From contig JABVXV010000197.1 in the NCBI GenBank assembly GCA_013365325.1, forward strand, positions 53,966 to 117,965: a stretch of 64,000 bases of DNA, written 5' to 3'. The position numbers and the translations under genes are program-made. Source of the stretch: Dipetalonema caudispina. Lineage: Eukaryota; Nematoda; Chromadorea; Rhabditida; Onchocercidae. The notes under the pieces were generated by a model, which saw only the letters and a program-made list of their open reading frames with translations, was not told the DNA's origin and did not search any database. Below are positions 1 through 11,176 of this stretch, in pieces (position 1 is the first letter of the stretch; every line of letters begins with the position of its first letter).

Positions 1-1060
1 GAAATTTTCAAATAAAACTTTAAGTTAAAAAAGGAATAAAAAATCTTCCTATTACAATCCGGAAGAAATCCGCAATTTTTTTGAATTATTAAAGAATATA
101 TTTGTGTTTCATATTTGTTAATTCAAAATTGCGATTATCAGGTAAATAATAATAATAATAATAATTGAATGCTGTACTAGTAATAAATACCTGTGATATT
201 TTAATAAAATTTATTTAATAATAAAAATATTAACTGTTTACAATCGAAATAATTTATTTTAAATAGTTCACAATATTTTTCCATCATAGCAAAGTTTGAA
301 ATTTTTTTCTTTTTTATGATAAATGCTTCAAATACTATTTGTAATTAATATGATATGACTATTATCAATTCGATTTCCTTATCATTTCATCGACACAGCC
401 AATAATTAATTTTCAATGCCAAACAACTAACAATATAAATTAAAATTGGACCGTATGCGAATTTTAATTCTTATAGTTGAAGTTCAAAGATCAAGTGTAT
501 TGTTAATTGTTAGAAAAAAAAAAATGAAAAATAGAAAATTTTTGTGATTATGTAAATTTTTAAAAATTAAATATTCGACCAAAGAATTTCTGCAGGCAAA
601 ATATGATACTTTATTTATCAAACATTATTATTTATTATCCGATCATTTTCATATTATCAGGTATACCCATTTATTAAGCACAATTGTCTACATTTGAAAA
701 TTTAGTCAAAAGAAATGTTTCCTTTTTTTTTAACTTCGTTAAACTTTTTAATAAAAATGATAAAAGATTATCTAATTAGTAATTAGTAAAATGTACTAGT
801 AACAGAATTTACCAATCATTTTCTTGGAATAAATTATAATTGGATAGCATTTCATTATTGGTAGAGAAAAAAAAATCTCTAATATATTATCCGACGAAAA
901 AGCAATCTTTTTTTTTTTTTTTTTAATAATAAACAATTTGATATCTTTTGTCTAATTAAAAAAAAAAAAAAAAGAAGAAAAAGTATGAATAATTTTGTTT
1001 TTTTCATTAAAAGTTTATAATTTATAAAATTTAATAATTTCAAATATATTTCATCAGTAA
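1..1060. other. AT-rich non-coding flank
   Basis: No coding exon is visible on either strand. The stretch is nearly pure A+T with a short AAT array near 146-166 and facing homopolymers: a T run near 908-923 and an A run near 959-973. It probably includes the upstream region of the plus-strand gene that starts at 1070. Confidence 0.6.
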
Positions 1061-1067
1061 TTTCCAG
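1061..1067 (+). promoter_or_regulatory. Candidate trans-splice (or cis) 3' splice acceptor before the start codon
   Basis: TTTCCAG lies two bases before the ATG at 1070. In nematodes a pyrimidine-rich AG this close to the start is typical of spliced-leader addition, but an ordinary upstream 5' exon would look the same. The sequence cannot separate the two. Confidence 0.45.
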
Positions 1068-1069
1068 TA

Positions 1070-1394
1070 ATGGTATTTTTGGTACCATTGATCATTTTAC
1101 AAATAGAATGTGCTAGTCAAAAAAAGCAAACATATGAAATAACAAATTCAATGCGTAGCACTGCGCAACAACCAGTGATGCAAATATCACCATCACCAAC
1201 AATTCCGGTTTATGCTAAGGATACACCACCAGCTGTACCATCATATCAGGATGCACAAGCACCAATTGCTACCATACCTGTTGAAACATCACCATCCGCA
1301 GAATTAAAAATTAATACCAAAGTAATCATTATCATTTTCTAATTCACATAATTCATATTTTAATTTTTCTTTTTTTTTTTTCTTTTGGTTAACA

Positions 1395-1426
<32 letters not shown>

Positions 1427-2291
1427 GATAATGTTGAATTTATGATTATAAAAATTTTGATTGGAAAATTCATATTACAGTAATGTATAAGGTTACATTA
1501 TAAAGATAAGATAATTATTACGTAAATGTAGTATTTCAAAATTAAGATATTGTAACGGACAAAAGTGGAATTAAAAGTAGCAGTAGTTTAGGAGAAACGA
1601 AAATAGAATCCAGAAATAGAATTAGAGAAAAAAAAATGAATGAATGAATTATGAAGTATATGAAAGTTAGAAATTGATTGTAATCAGATAAGTAAGGAAA
1701 AAATTGTCATTTATAGGATCAATTTTTACCGCAATCTCAATGTTTTTTTTTCTGAAATTAAAATTAATTTTCTTCTATGCTTTCTTTCTTTCGAATGAAT
1801 ATGAAAAATATGAGCAATATCATATATAAACTGAAATGACTGATTATTATTCTATTATATTTTCTGTTTGCTAATTTCATCGATCTTTTTATTCATTTCC
1901 AATAATCTATTAATTATCATTTAAATTTCTATCATTTCCAATCTATTCCTGCTTGAAAATAATCAATATTGATGTCTTCCATTTGAAATCCTTGAATTTA
2001 TTTATCACTTTATTTCAAATTCCATTTTTGTAACTTTAGAAAAATACCTCAAAAGGGAGTATAGAACCTGAAGGATCACAAGAAAAGGAAAAAGATGCTG
2101 CTATTACAAATGGAAAAGGAGGAGGAGAAGGAGGAGAAGGAAGAGGAGGAGAAGGAGGAGGAGGAAGAGGAGGAGGTCATAATATTGGTGTTGGTGTTGA
2201 TGAAAAAAGAGGAAAAGGAGATGATGAATTCGATGAATGTCCCGATTTGACACCTGATATCCTTAAAAATATCGTTATTGATAGCTGTTAA
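1070..2291 (+). CDS. Secreted low-complexity protein, two exons (possible ground-like family)
   Basis: Exon 1 is 1070-1321 and exon 2 is 2040-2291, joined in phase 0 (donor AAA|GTAATC, acceptor TTTAG|AAA), giving 167 residues. The N-terminus (MVFLVPLIILQIECA) reads as a short signal peptide, so the product is probably secreted. Residues about 20-85 are rich in Pro, Thr, Ser and Ala. Residues about 104-135 are Gly/Glu/Arg repeats encoded by a GGA/GAA purine run. The tail has an acidic stretch, then CPDLTPDILKNIVIDS and a Cys. That tail resembles the opening Cys and helix of nematode ground-like (GRL) domains, but this is from memory and weak. The stop overlaps a donor-like GTTAAG (2287-2292), so the gene may continue to the open segment at 2844-3021. 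The function is not known from the sequence. Confidence 0.6.
2115..2178 (+). repeat. Coding GGA/GAG purine repeat
   Basis: Imperfect GGA, GAA and AGA triplets encode the Gly/Glu/Arg tract of the small secreted protein. Slippage-prone length variation between individuals or species is expected here. Confidence 0.75.
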
Positions 2292-2843
2292 GATGATAAG
2301 AAGGAATTATTTTAGGCTTTTGCATTATGTAATTTATCCATTTCACAGATATATATATATATATATGAGAATGAATAATTGTTACTCGTATCTAACATAT
2401 TTTTATAGATATATTAAATCGCTGTCCATTTTATTGAAGTAAAATTTCGAACCTCTTTAAATAGAAGCAATAACATAATCTACTCATTTTTTCATAATTA
2501 ATTCTCTTGAGCTTTACTTTTTTTTTTTTTTCTTTTTGTTGCTTTAATTTTATAAATTTCACACATTTACTGACCAAATAATTAATTTGGACATATTTAT
2601 CTGACTATTTTCTTATTCCCATAATAAGTATACTTTAAAAGATGGTAAAAATTGAGAACTATATGTGACGAAAACCTTACTCCTACGGCTATATAACCAA
2701 TTAATTAGCTGGCAGGAATTTATCCAATTTCACTTCAAATTATCTTTACCCTTTACAAAACTTTCCATGCTTACAGTTCGATAATCGCTTAGGAAATTTT
2801 ACAACTATTTTGCTAATCATTTCGAAATATTCACAATTTCCAG

Positions 2844-3021
2844 GTTTAAAAACGAAAAAATTGTAAGAAAAAATACTTCTCGATCGAGAACAAAAAATCT
2901 TTCAAGTGATCCACGATATGACATGCTTATCAGATGTGACACTAAGTATTCTACTGCACTCGTTCAAGGAATTTCTTGTTTTGCCGATGTAAAGGAAAGA
3001 AAAATTATATATGCCAAATAA
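2844..3021 (+). CDS. Possible third exon of the small secreted-protein gene (phase unresolved)
   Basis: After a good acceptor (AATTTCCAG ending at 2843) one frame stays open to a TAA at 3019-3021. It encodes a basic stretch followed by YDMLIRCDTKYSTALVQG and ISCFAD. The GISCFA element and the preceding hydrophobic strand look like the C-terminal half of a ground-like domain, whose first half exon 2 appears to begin. The join does not work directly: the donor at 2287 leaves one base of a codon while this exon needs two. A micro-exon, a one-base change or chance could explain that. From 2907 another frame would be phase-compatible but has a weaker acceptor and looks less protein-like. Confidence 0.3.
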
Positions 3022-4489
3022 TAATACATCTATATCATCCGACAGATAAACTTTGAGTATCGAAGGCAATTCAATAGTAGAAACCGTCCAGTATTCAATT
3101 TCATGATAACAGAAAAAAAAAAAAAGTGGAATTTCAAAAGTTTCATACTCATCAATCATAAAATGATAAAACGTATGTATGTGTCTTTATGGAAATGTTT
3201 TTGCTCACAAAATCCATTTCATTTATACACATAATAAGACGAGAGACGGAAAGCTTTTCACTTCGCAATTTCAAATTTCAAACAAAAGAGAAACAACGAA
3301 TAATAGTATATAAGATGATGATGAAATGACAAATGAGAATAATTTGCATATTTCACAATAGGAAAGAAATGCAGCTCTCCGTTGAAGGAGAAAATTTATT
3401 TTTTCCCGTTATGCTTTGAAATGACAGTGGTTCGAAAATCCAATGAATTTACAACTAACTACATTTGAAGAATCAGCTAACAGTACTAATAAGATCTATA
3501 GGTATGTAACATATTACAGTAAAATTCGTTTTTTGCTTCAAAGAAAAAAAAACAAGGAGTATGTTAATATAATTATATGGTTCTTTCTATTTTATAAAAA
3601 TCGTGGATTCAACGAGCATTAAAAGCTCATTAAATCGAAAATAAAACATAATTCTACCACAGTTCTACGTCAGGAGAAATCAATTTCACAGAAACTTCCC
3701 TTTCTCTGCAAAAAATCGCAGATGCTTATGGATACATTTAAGCATAAAATACACCATTTTGTACTAAGGGTACTTACACTGAATAGCGACGAAATAATAG
3801 CAACTGATGACAGCTAGTAGGATCATGACCATAAGTATAATCATAGAAATTGTGAAAAATTAAGAAAAATTCAAAGGATATCCAAAAAAAGAAAATCTTA
3901 CATAAGCTAGAAAAGAAGCAACAAGAAGCGGTAGAACAGTAATATTAAAAGGAGCAGCAACAACAGTGTGGTAGAAGTAGAAGCAGCAAACATAGTATAA
4001 TAGTATTAGTAAACTAATACTATTAATATTTATTACCTGTCAATTTTTAAAAATTAAAATTTACAGCAGTTTTCTCATTACCACACCAGAAGAATTCATT
4101 CAGTCAAAAAAGCATGTATAAATTAAAATTCGACAAAAAGGAAGTCCAGTGAGAAAGATGACGGGAAAGAAAAAGAAAAGTGAAAATAATACAAACACAT
4201 AAATTTATATAAAAAAGGATTTTATGATTACGAGGCGAAAAATTCTGCGCAAAAAATCCATGGTGAATAATAATGAAATTAACCATGAAAACGAAAAAAA
4301 GAAGCATAAAATTAGAAAATACAATAACCACTGACAGTTTCCTGAGCAGCAATGACCGCAGCAGCAACAACAAATTCATTCGCAAAAGATGATCCACAAA
4401 TACTTCGAAAGCCTCAGGAATGCATGCTTTCCTTAAACGACTGTACACAGCTGGTGCTAACTGACCGCTCATTCAATCTTGTAAATAAG
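3022..4489. other. Gap between converging genes
   Basis: The plus-strand small gene and the minus-strand USP gene converge here. I see no confident gene. A minus-strand stretch at about 4330-4472 has protein-like composition in two overlapping frames and is listed under findings. A CAGCAA/GAAGCAG-rich patch lies at 3915-3990. Confidence 0.5.
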
Positions 4490-4495
4490 TTTATT
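4490..4495 (-). terminator. Candidate poly(A) signal for the USP gene
   Basis: AATAAA on the minus strand, about 270 bases downstream of the USP stop codon, is the first clean hexamer at a usual distance. A second hexamer overlaps the stop codon and is too close to be used. Confidence 0.4.
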
Positions 4496-4766
4496 GTTCA
4501 GAAAATATAGAAAGAAATATATGACTCAGTTGGGAAGTTGCAATAAGAAAAAACTTTCGAATCACAATCAAACAATGGTGAAATTCTCTCAAAAACATAT
4601 CATCAGTCCTATTCAATTCGATTTAACATAAAAAAGAAAAAAAAGAAGAAAGAAAAAGAAAAAAAGATCTAGGTGATACTTTGTTCATGCAATAAATATA
4701 ACTTCTCATATAACGACCAAATTTACTGGAGCAATAACTTTTACACCGTTCCTACTTAGCTAACAT

Positions 4767-7700
4767 TTATTCATATGGTGGTGGTACATCCTCCATTTCA
4801 ACACCCGTTGACGTGGATTCAACTGAAGAATCATCTTCTGGACGATTTGCCCTAGTGGTTAGTGAAATTTGCCAAGAATGCGGTGCACCTACTGACGAAA
4901 CCGGTTGTTGAACACGTGGATATCTGTAAAGCGTGGTCAAAATTTCAAAAGTAAACAACTATCCAACGAATCTTTCTCGAATTGTGATCATGTAATTAAA
5001 TTTTCAGCAAAAATGCTAGTAGGAAAAGAAAAAGAAGAAAATGAAATCTTACTGTTGTGAAGCTAAGTTAGCTGAATCGTGTTCTGAATACGGTGGCGGA
5101 GGTGGTAGACCGACATTAGCTAAAAGCCTTTCGCTGAATGACATGGATGTGCCCAGATTTAAAGCTTCATCAGAAGTTCCTTCAAAAATTTTTGGTGCAA
5201 ATCACAATAAACTGGCATTACATTTTACTCAAGCCAAATATGTCCGTACTTCATATCACAACAGTTACATATGCTGCATCATTAAAAGGTTTAATATTTG
5301 ACGGAACTATATTTTGAGTAACGTTTAGACAAACCTGTTTTCAAGGACAGCTTGGACTCTATCGGAAACGCAATATTTTTCGGTGAATCAACTGTTGACG
5401 ATGTTTCAGCTCTATCACAATCTGCTGAAGACTGTTCGGTTGATCGTGAACGTTCTCCGAAAGCACACGATAGGCGTCTCTCATTCGAAACCCCTGGGAC
5501 GTTTCTCGACATATCCTGAAGATTTTCTGCTTTAAAACTGTACATCGGTTGCAATGGATGAAAGTAGCAATTGAGAAATATAAATTAAGAAATTATAGCA
5601 AGGAATATACTACTGTATCACTTGCCAAAAACTACAAAAGAGACTTACACTTCACGAAAAAGGAAGCAATATCTTGGAGAACTTAAACTTTATGAATAAG
5701 CATAACTCGACTCTTTCATCTACTGAAAGTTGTAATGCACTAATAAGTTTTGTAAAAACAAAATAATGTTTGGATTTTTGCAATTCTTCTTTTAAATAAA
5801 TTATACTCACTCCAAAAAATGTATTCCTAGCAGAATTATCGCCATCGCTCGAAGAACTACCGCCGTTTGAAACAACCGAGGATGGAGAACTCAGTTTCGA
5901 CAGGAAATCTTGAAATTTTTCATACATTTCAATAAAACTATCCATTCCTTCAATCTCACCCGATTTATCCAAGTCATCACGGCGACTGTCGTAATCATAA
6001 ATATCCGATTTAGCTGACTGAAAATAATCTGAATTTATGGAGTAAAGACTAACTTAACAGACTTCCTGACAAAGTTACCGGTCCTTCTAGGTTTTTCAGC
6101 TACTCAAAAATCGATATTGCAATAGGTCACTGTTGTCTATCTCTGAAGTTGTGAATTAATAACAATGAAGATCATCGTTCACACGTTCTTCGTAATGTTG
6201 ACTTCAATCGACGAGCTTAGTTTTAAAAGAAGAGTAGGTAGTACTTTGCTCATACAATAAATGAACCAGACACCTTAACAATTTTAGCATTTCTGTCCAG
6301 TACCACTGAAGATATGAATATTTTTAGAGTTTTAAATTCATAGGAAATAGTCCTATAGACAAAATTTTTGGCTTACATTGGTAGAAAGTTGCAATTTAAA
6401 CCAATCCTTCATTTTGTACAAATTGCTGCGAGCTTGTTCAGTTTCCGCAAGAATCTTAATTATGGAATAAATGAAATTTGCTAAAGAGAATGAAAGTTTA
6501 TAAATAAAGCTTACAAAAATAATGATGGTAAGGACAAATCAAACGGAAATCCTCTACACTTAATATCGCCATACTTTGCGACCCTTTCAGTAATAGAAGA
6601 AGTTGCAAAACCGTAAGCTAAATTGTACTAAAACTTTTATAGCAGAACAAAGAATTGCACCGTGATTTGCAAAAGAGTAACCTTAACAATCTCTTCATTA
6701 TCTGAAGCAATATCGATTAACGTTCGTAACAAATGATATGCTTTCCATGAGTAGATATCCCTCTGACCGAACATTATTGCAATAAAGCCTTTGTACTTCT
6801 GAGGGCCATTTTCTGAAAAAAGATGAAAATCCGAGTCATAAGATTGAATGATAACTGAAGTTGATGTGATCGAATTAAATTACTGTTAATTAAATTTGGA
6901 ACCAAACTGGAACACTTGAAATCAAATTTGGGCAAGACTACCTAATCAAGTAAAGATTTTTCCATTCCTGAACATTGTCAAAAGTTCTGCTTTGAATAAA
7001 AGTTTAAATCCTTACATATATTTTTTCTCTAATATTGTTCGCCACATCAATATCTTAACTATCACTTTGGATTTACACCGCTAATATGAACAAAAGTTCT
7101 ATTGATCAGTGGGATAATTTCTCAATCAGTAGAGCAAAAAAGGTGATGCGTTTTAAAAGAACTCTTACATGAGAGTCAGTATCCGGTTTATTTTTCTCCT
7201 TCAAAAATTTTTTAACTGAAATCAATTTAGTGGAGGAAAATCTGGCCGCTCACTTAAATGATTAGGATACCATCATCGGCTAAAATTATGACCCTGCGTA
7301 AGACAAAAATTTGATCAGCCACCGGTTTGTGTATACGCTCTACTGAATATTTCAGTTTCTGATTTTTAAACTTACTTAAGTCACAAGAAATCCTGAAAAG
7401 TCCATGAAAACGCAACTTACCAAAACCTAAAAGTACCAAACGCTGCCTTTCCCTTCGTACTGAGTCATTAATTTCAAGAATGTTTTCAATGATTATTGTC
7501 GCGCTTTTCACTTCGTTCGGTGTAAACAGACACTTAAAAATGAAATGATTTAGCGAAGAATTACAAATAAACTGAGAATACAATTAGGTTATGGGCAAAA
7601 TTATGGTATAAATTGAATCAAAAGACTTTGCGCTGGAATCCTTATTTCATAATTTTATTCCCTATGCCCCATGCAGTCTAGTAAAATAAAGTGTAAAAAT

Positions 7701-10700
7701 CTTGTTCTATTCAGAACAGCGAAGAAGACGTATCACTGTTCCTATGCAATATTAAGAATCTAACAGATTGTTTTATTCATAATGTCTCAAGGGAACGACA
7801 GCTTTTACTGTATTGCATTGTCTGTGTTTAACGTGTTCTTAAAAAAAAGCAGCTTAAGTGAGTTCATCATTTGGCCAAGTAAAAAATCTGTCTCTCAATT
7901 TCATTAGATCAGTAAAAAGAGGGAAAATTTCTCAACGCCCCTATCATAAGAACTCTTGCCTTTTTCTGATATATTTGTAAGACTGAAAGTTACTACTTGA
8001 AGTTGCACCAATTATGTACCTCAAATGAAAAATGATAGAGAAGAATCTTCGTAAAGTGAAGATTTTCCCAGCATAAATACAATATCGTATCCAATGCAAC
8101 TGCGCGATCAGTAGGCAATTCGATCAACTGCTTCAGCAGCCTAAAGCTTGCCACATGTTTAGGTCTAGTACCATGTCGTAAATTGAAATTTAATTCCATG
8201 TTTCCAATGGAAACGTTATCTGATAACATTTTGCCTATCAGCAATGTAAAAACATCAGCAATCAGCTAATTGTTTGTATTTTTACTCCAATCGTAAATAT
8301 GTTACAAATACGGTATGTAAGAAATTAAAGCAAATTAAAAAGCCTACTGCAAAACAAAGTACCTATTAACAAAAAGCGGTTCATCCATCCACTGAGCAAC
8401 TTCTTGCGGTGCTCGAGTAAGACCACCGGTTGTAATAGCATATGGGTTCAAATTCGCGTTCTGCAAAAAAAGTGAAAATTATTTTTATATAATGACTTAT
8501 TTGACAGTATATTACGTAATTTTAAAAACAAATAGGGAAGCTCGAAGTTAGCTTGTTATAACATAAATAAGCTTATGCTTTAATTTATTTCTCACCTCGC
8601 CTTGCCATTCGAATTTGCAAGTCCTGAGCAGTAATGAAATAACTTCATACAGTTTTGAACTATCTTGATAAATCACTTTGATATGGTAATCATCTCGTGA
8701 AATAAGCACCAATAATGCATGCAAGGCACCTTTTCGTACTAGTTGCCTTTTCTGAAATGATTTTTCCTTAAAGTAAGCAATAAAGTGCTCACTGAGATCT
8801 TATAAAAAGCCACTGAAGCGTAGAACTGTTAATAGCTAAGCAGCACCAATTAGGATACATTTCCGGAATATTTGAGAAAAGTGAGAGCACGGGAACGGAA
8901 AAGACAAAATACAAAGATGGATACCTGCTCCAAACCTGACTGAGCATAAAGATTAAACAAAGCTATATATTGGGTAGGATGAGCGCTGAATTCCGTGAAG
9001 TAGTTGCGAGGGATGATAAGTAACAAAGTGATAAACATATCAGATATCGTATCACCCGCTTTATAAACAGCATCAATTTTGAAATCAGGGCAATCTCCTG
9101 CAACTGAAACGTTAGGAAAATTAATAATTACGTTTCTTAAATGCTGCCTAAATAATCATGAGAAAAATTCCTTGATTAAAAAAAATTTTTTTGTTTCAAT
9201 TCGTATAAAAGATATACCAGAAGTTACTGTCCTCAAACTATGAATTCAATGACATCAGCGATATACTTGAAATACCAACAATTTAAAGTGTTTTTTTCTA
9301 AAGAAAATTCCCACCCAGTGTTTGAAACTTACTCATATACGGCTGAATAACGTCAGGATAATCATGTGCCGCTGCATTCAAAAGTGTTACAAATATATTT
9401 GTGAAAAAGTATCGCACCTGAAATTAAACATAAAAGCAAAATAATGTTGTCACACATTTTGAAAAACAAATCTTTAATTGTGTATTCGACAAACAGAACT
9501 ATCTGCTTAATTTAGCTAAGTCTGAGGCCGAAAACAAAACCTGCAATCAATGCAATCACTTGTTATGTCACGTTACAATATGTCATCAAAATTGAATGCT
9601 TTTTAGAATTAACATTGAAAAAATTTTTGTTCTCACGGCACCATTACATCACATGAGCAATACTTCAGATTCGGTAAAAACTTTTATATTTTCTCCGCAA
9701 TTTTCAAATTTCCAATTATCGAGAATTTGAAACACTTACATCAGTCGAAGGTGCGGTAAGAAGATATAAAACAACCATTTTAGATTGAAACATAATATTA
9801 CAAATGAACCATCCACGAGAAGATTTTGAAGATGTAAACAATATTTCGTAAGTTTTCTGCCATTCTGTTACGTTACCAGAACTGCAATTTAACTTTTTAG
9901 TTCTAGGAAAAGTAAAGGAGAGATGAAATAAATATGCAGCAATGAATAAAATTTTTGTCAAATTCACATGCGAAGAAGAAAACGTGAAGAACACAAATAA
10001 AATGTATGAAGCAGATAAATGATTTGGCATTTTTCTGCTGATAGTTAAACCTCTCACCGTAACGTTTTCTTTGCTCGCAGACCAGTAGAAAATAAAAATT
10101 TGCTCAGCAGTTTTGTCGTTAACAAATAGTAATCGCTGCAAAAATTAACGAATTAAGAATTACCTTTTGCAGCCCATTAGCTTCTATAAAAATGACATTA
10201 ATCGAAAATTAGGATTTGGGATGCTGTAAAATATTCACAAACAAAATACTAGTTCATAATGCCTTACTCCTGAAGTTCGAGATTCATGCGACTAATCATT
10301 CGGACTGCTCGTGAGCATATATCCCGAATAAACTGAAAGTAATTCGGAGTGTACCTGAAAAATTGTTATATTGAAAGTCAAAAGTTTTAATTTTAAGGCT
10401 TCGATCTTAATTATCTTCTTATAAACTAAACATATTAATCGCTTTAGATACAAATTTTTATTCAGTCAAATCTTTCAATTCGAAAAAATAATTCATAGAC
10501 TAAAAATTTATATCTAAGCATTAAAATTCTTCAACTTACTGCGAACGTTCATGCATAGCACAAGTGTTCTTGCCCCGAACCAAAGCTTCTAATTTTGGAG
10601 GCATCTGTCGGATACGAGTGCCTGAAACATATGTGTATTCCATATTCATTTATACTGTATTTCGTGTATATATTTTATGTACTGTTATGTTTTTTTTTTT

Positions 10701-11176
10701 TTTTTTTTTTTATATGCTATATACGCAGAAGAATGTGTATTCCTTTATTCGAAATTCTGCTTGAAAAGAAAAGAGACATAATTTTTATTTTTTGTCATAT
10801 ATTATTATTTGTTGCTTTTATAAAGGTTAGTAGCAAAGAGGTACAGGTAGTAAGAGGGTATAAAAAGTAGTAAGAAGTTAAAACAGATAACTTTCGGTAA
10901 CTTCATAACGATCCCAATCAACTATAAAACTTTATGAATCTTTATTCTCCCCACAAAATCTAAGCATTCGAGAAACGGTTATAACTTTAATATGATCCCT
11001 TATTTTGGATAAACTAGGCGAAAATGCAGAAGAGGAAACTTACTAATAGACATGGCACCTATTTTCTTATCCAAACTGAGCGGACTGTTGGAGGACGAAT
11101 GTGATGGTTGCGTGGAAGAGCAAGAAGTCGTTAGTTCCGCTGATGATGATGTCACAGAAGCAACAGCTGTTGATGT
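4767..11176 (-). CDS. USP9X: USP9X-like exons 50-66: C-terminal region with PY motifs
   Basis: Exons: 11044-11176, 10540-10621, 10268-10354, 10058-10135, 9740-9881, 9333-9417, 8925-9103, 8596-8751, 8371-8460, 8020-8265, 7421-7571, 6682-6812, 6377-6454, 5811-6017, about 5335-5515, 5053-5179, 4767-4923. Exon 50 is a Ser/Thr-rich linker ([19 protein letters not shown]). The helical region then aligns with human USP9X ([47 protein letters not shown]). The tail is acidic and disordered and contains [10 protein letters not shown] and a terminal [10 protein letters not shown]. The start of exon 64 is uncertain (5515 chosen by phase). For exon 58 the weak donor GTTAAT is the only phase-compatible choice. 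Confidence 0.82.

Noticed and set aside
5041..5301. Plus-strand open frame with a poly-Gly stretch
   Set aside because: Complement of USP exon 65, where the Gly codons are the reverse of the PPPPPY proline run.
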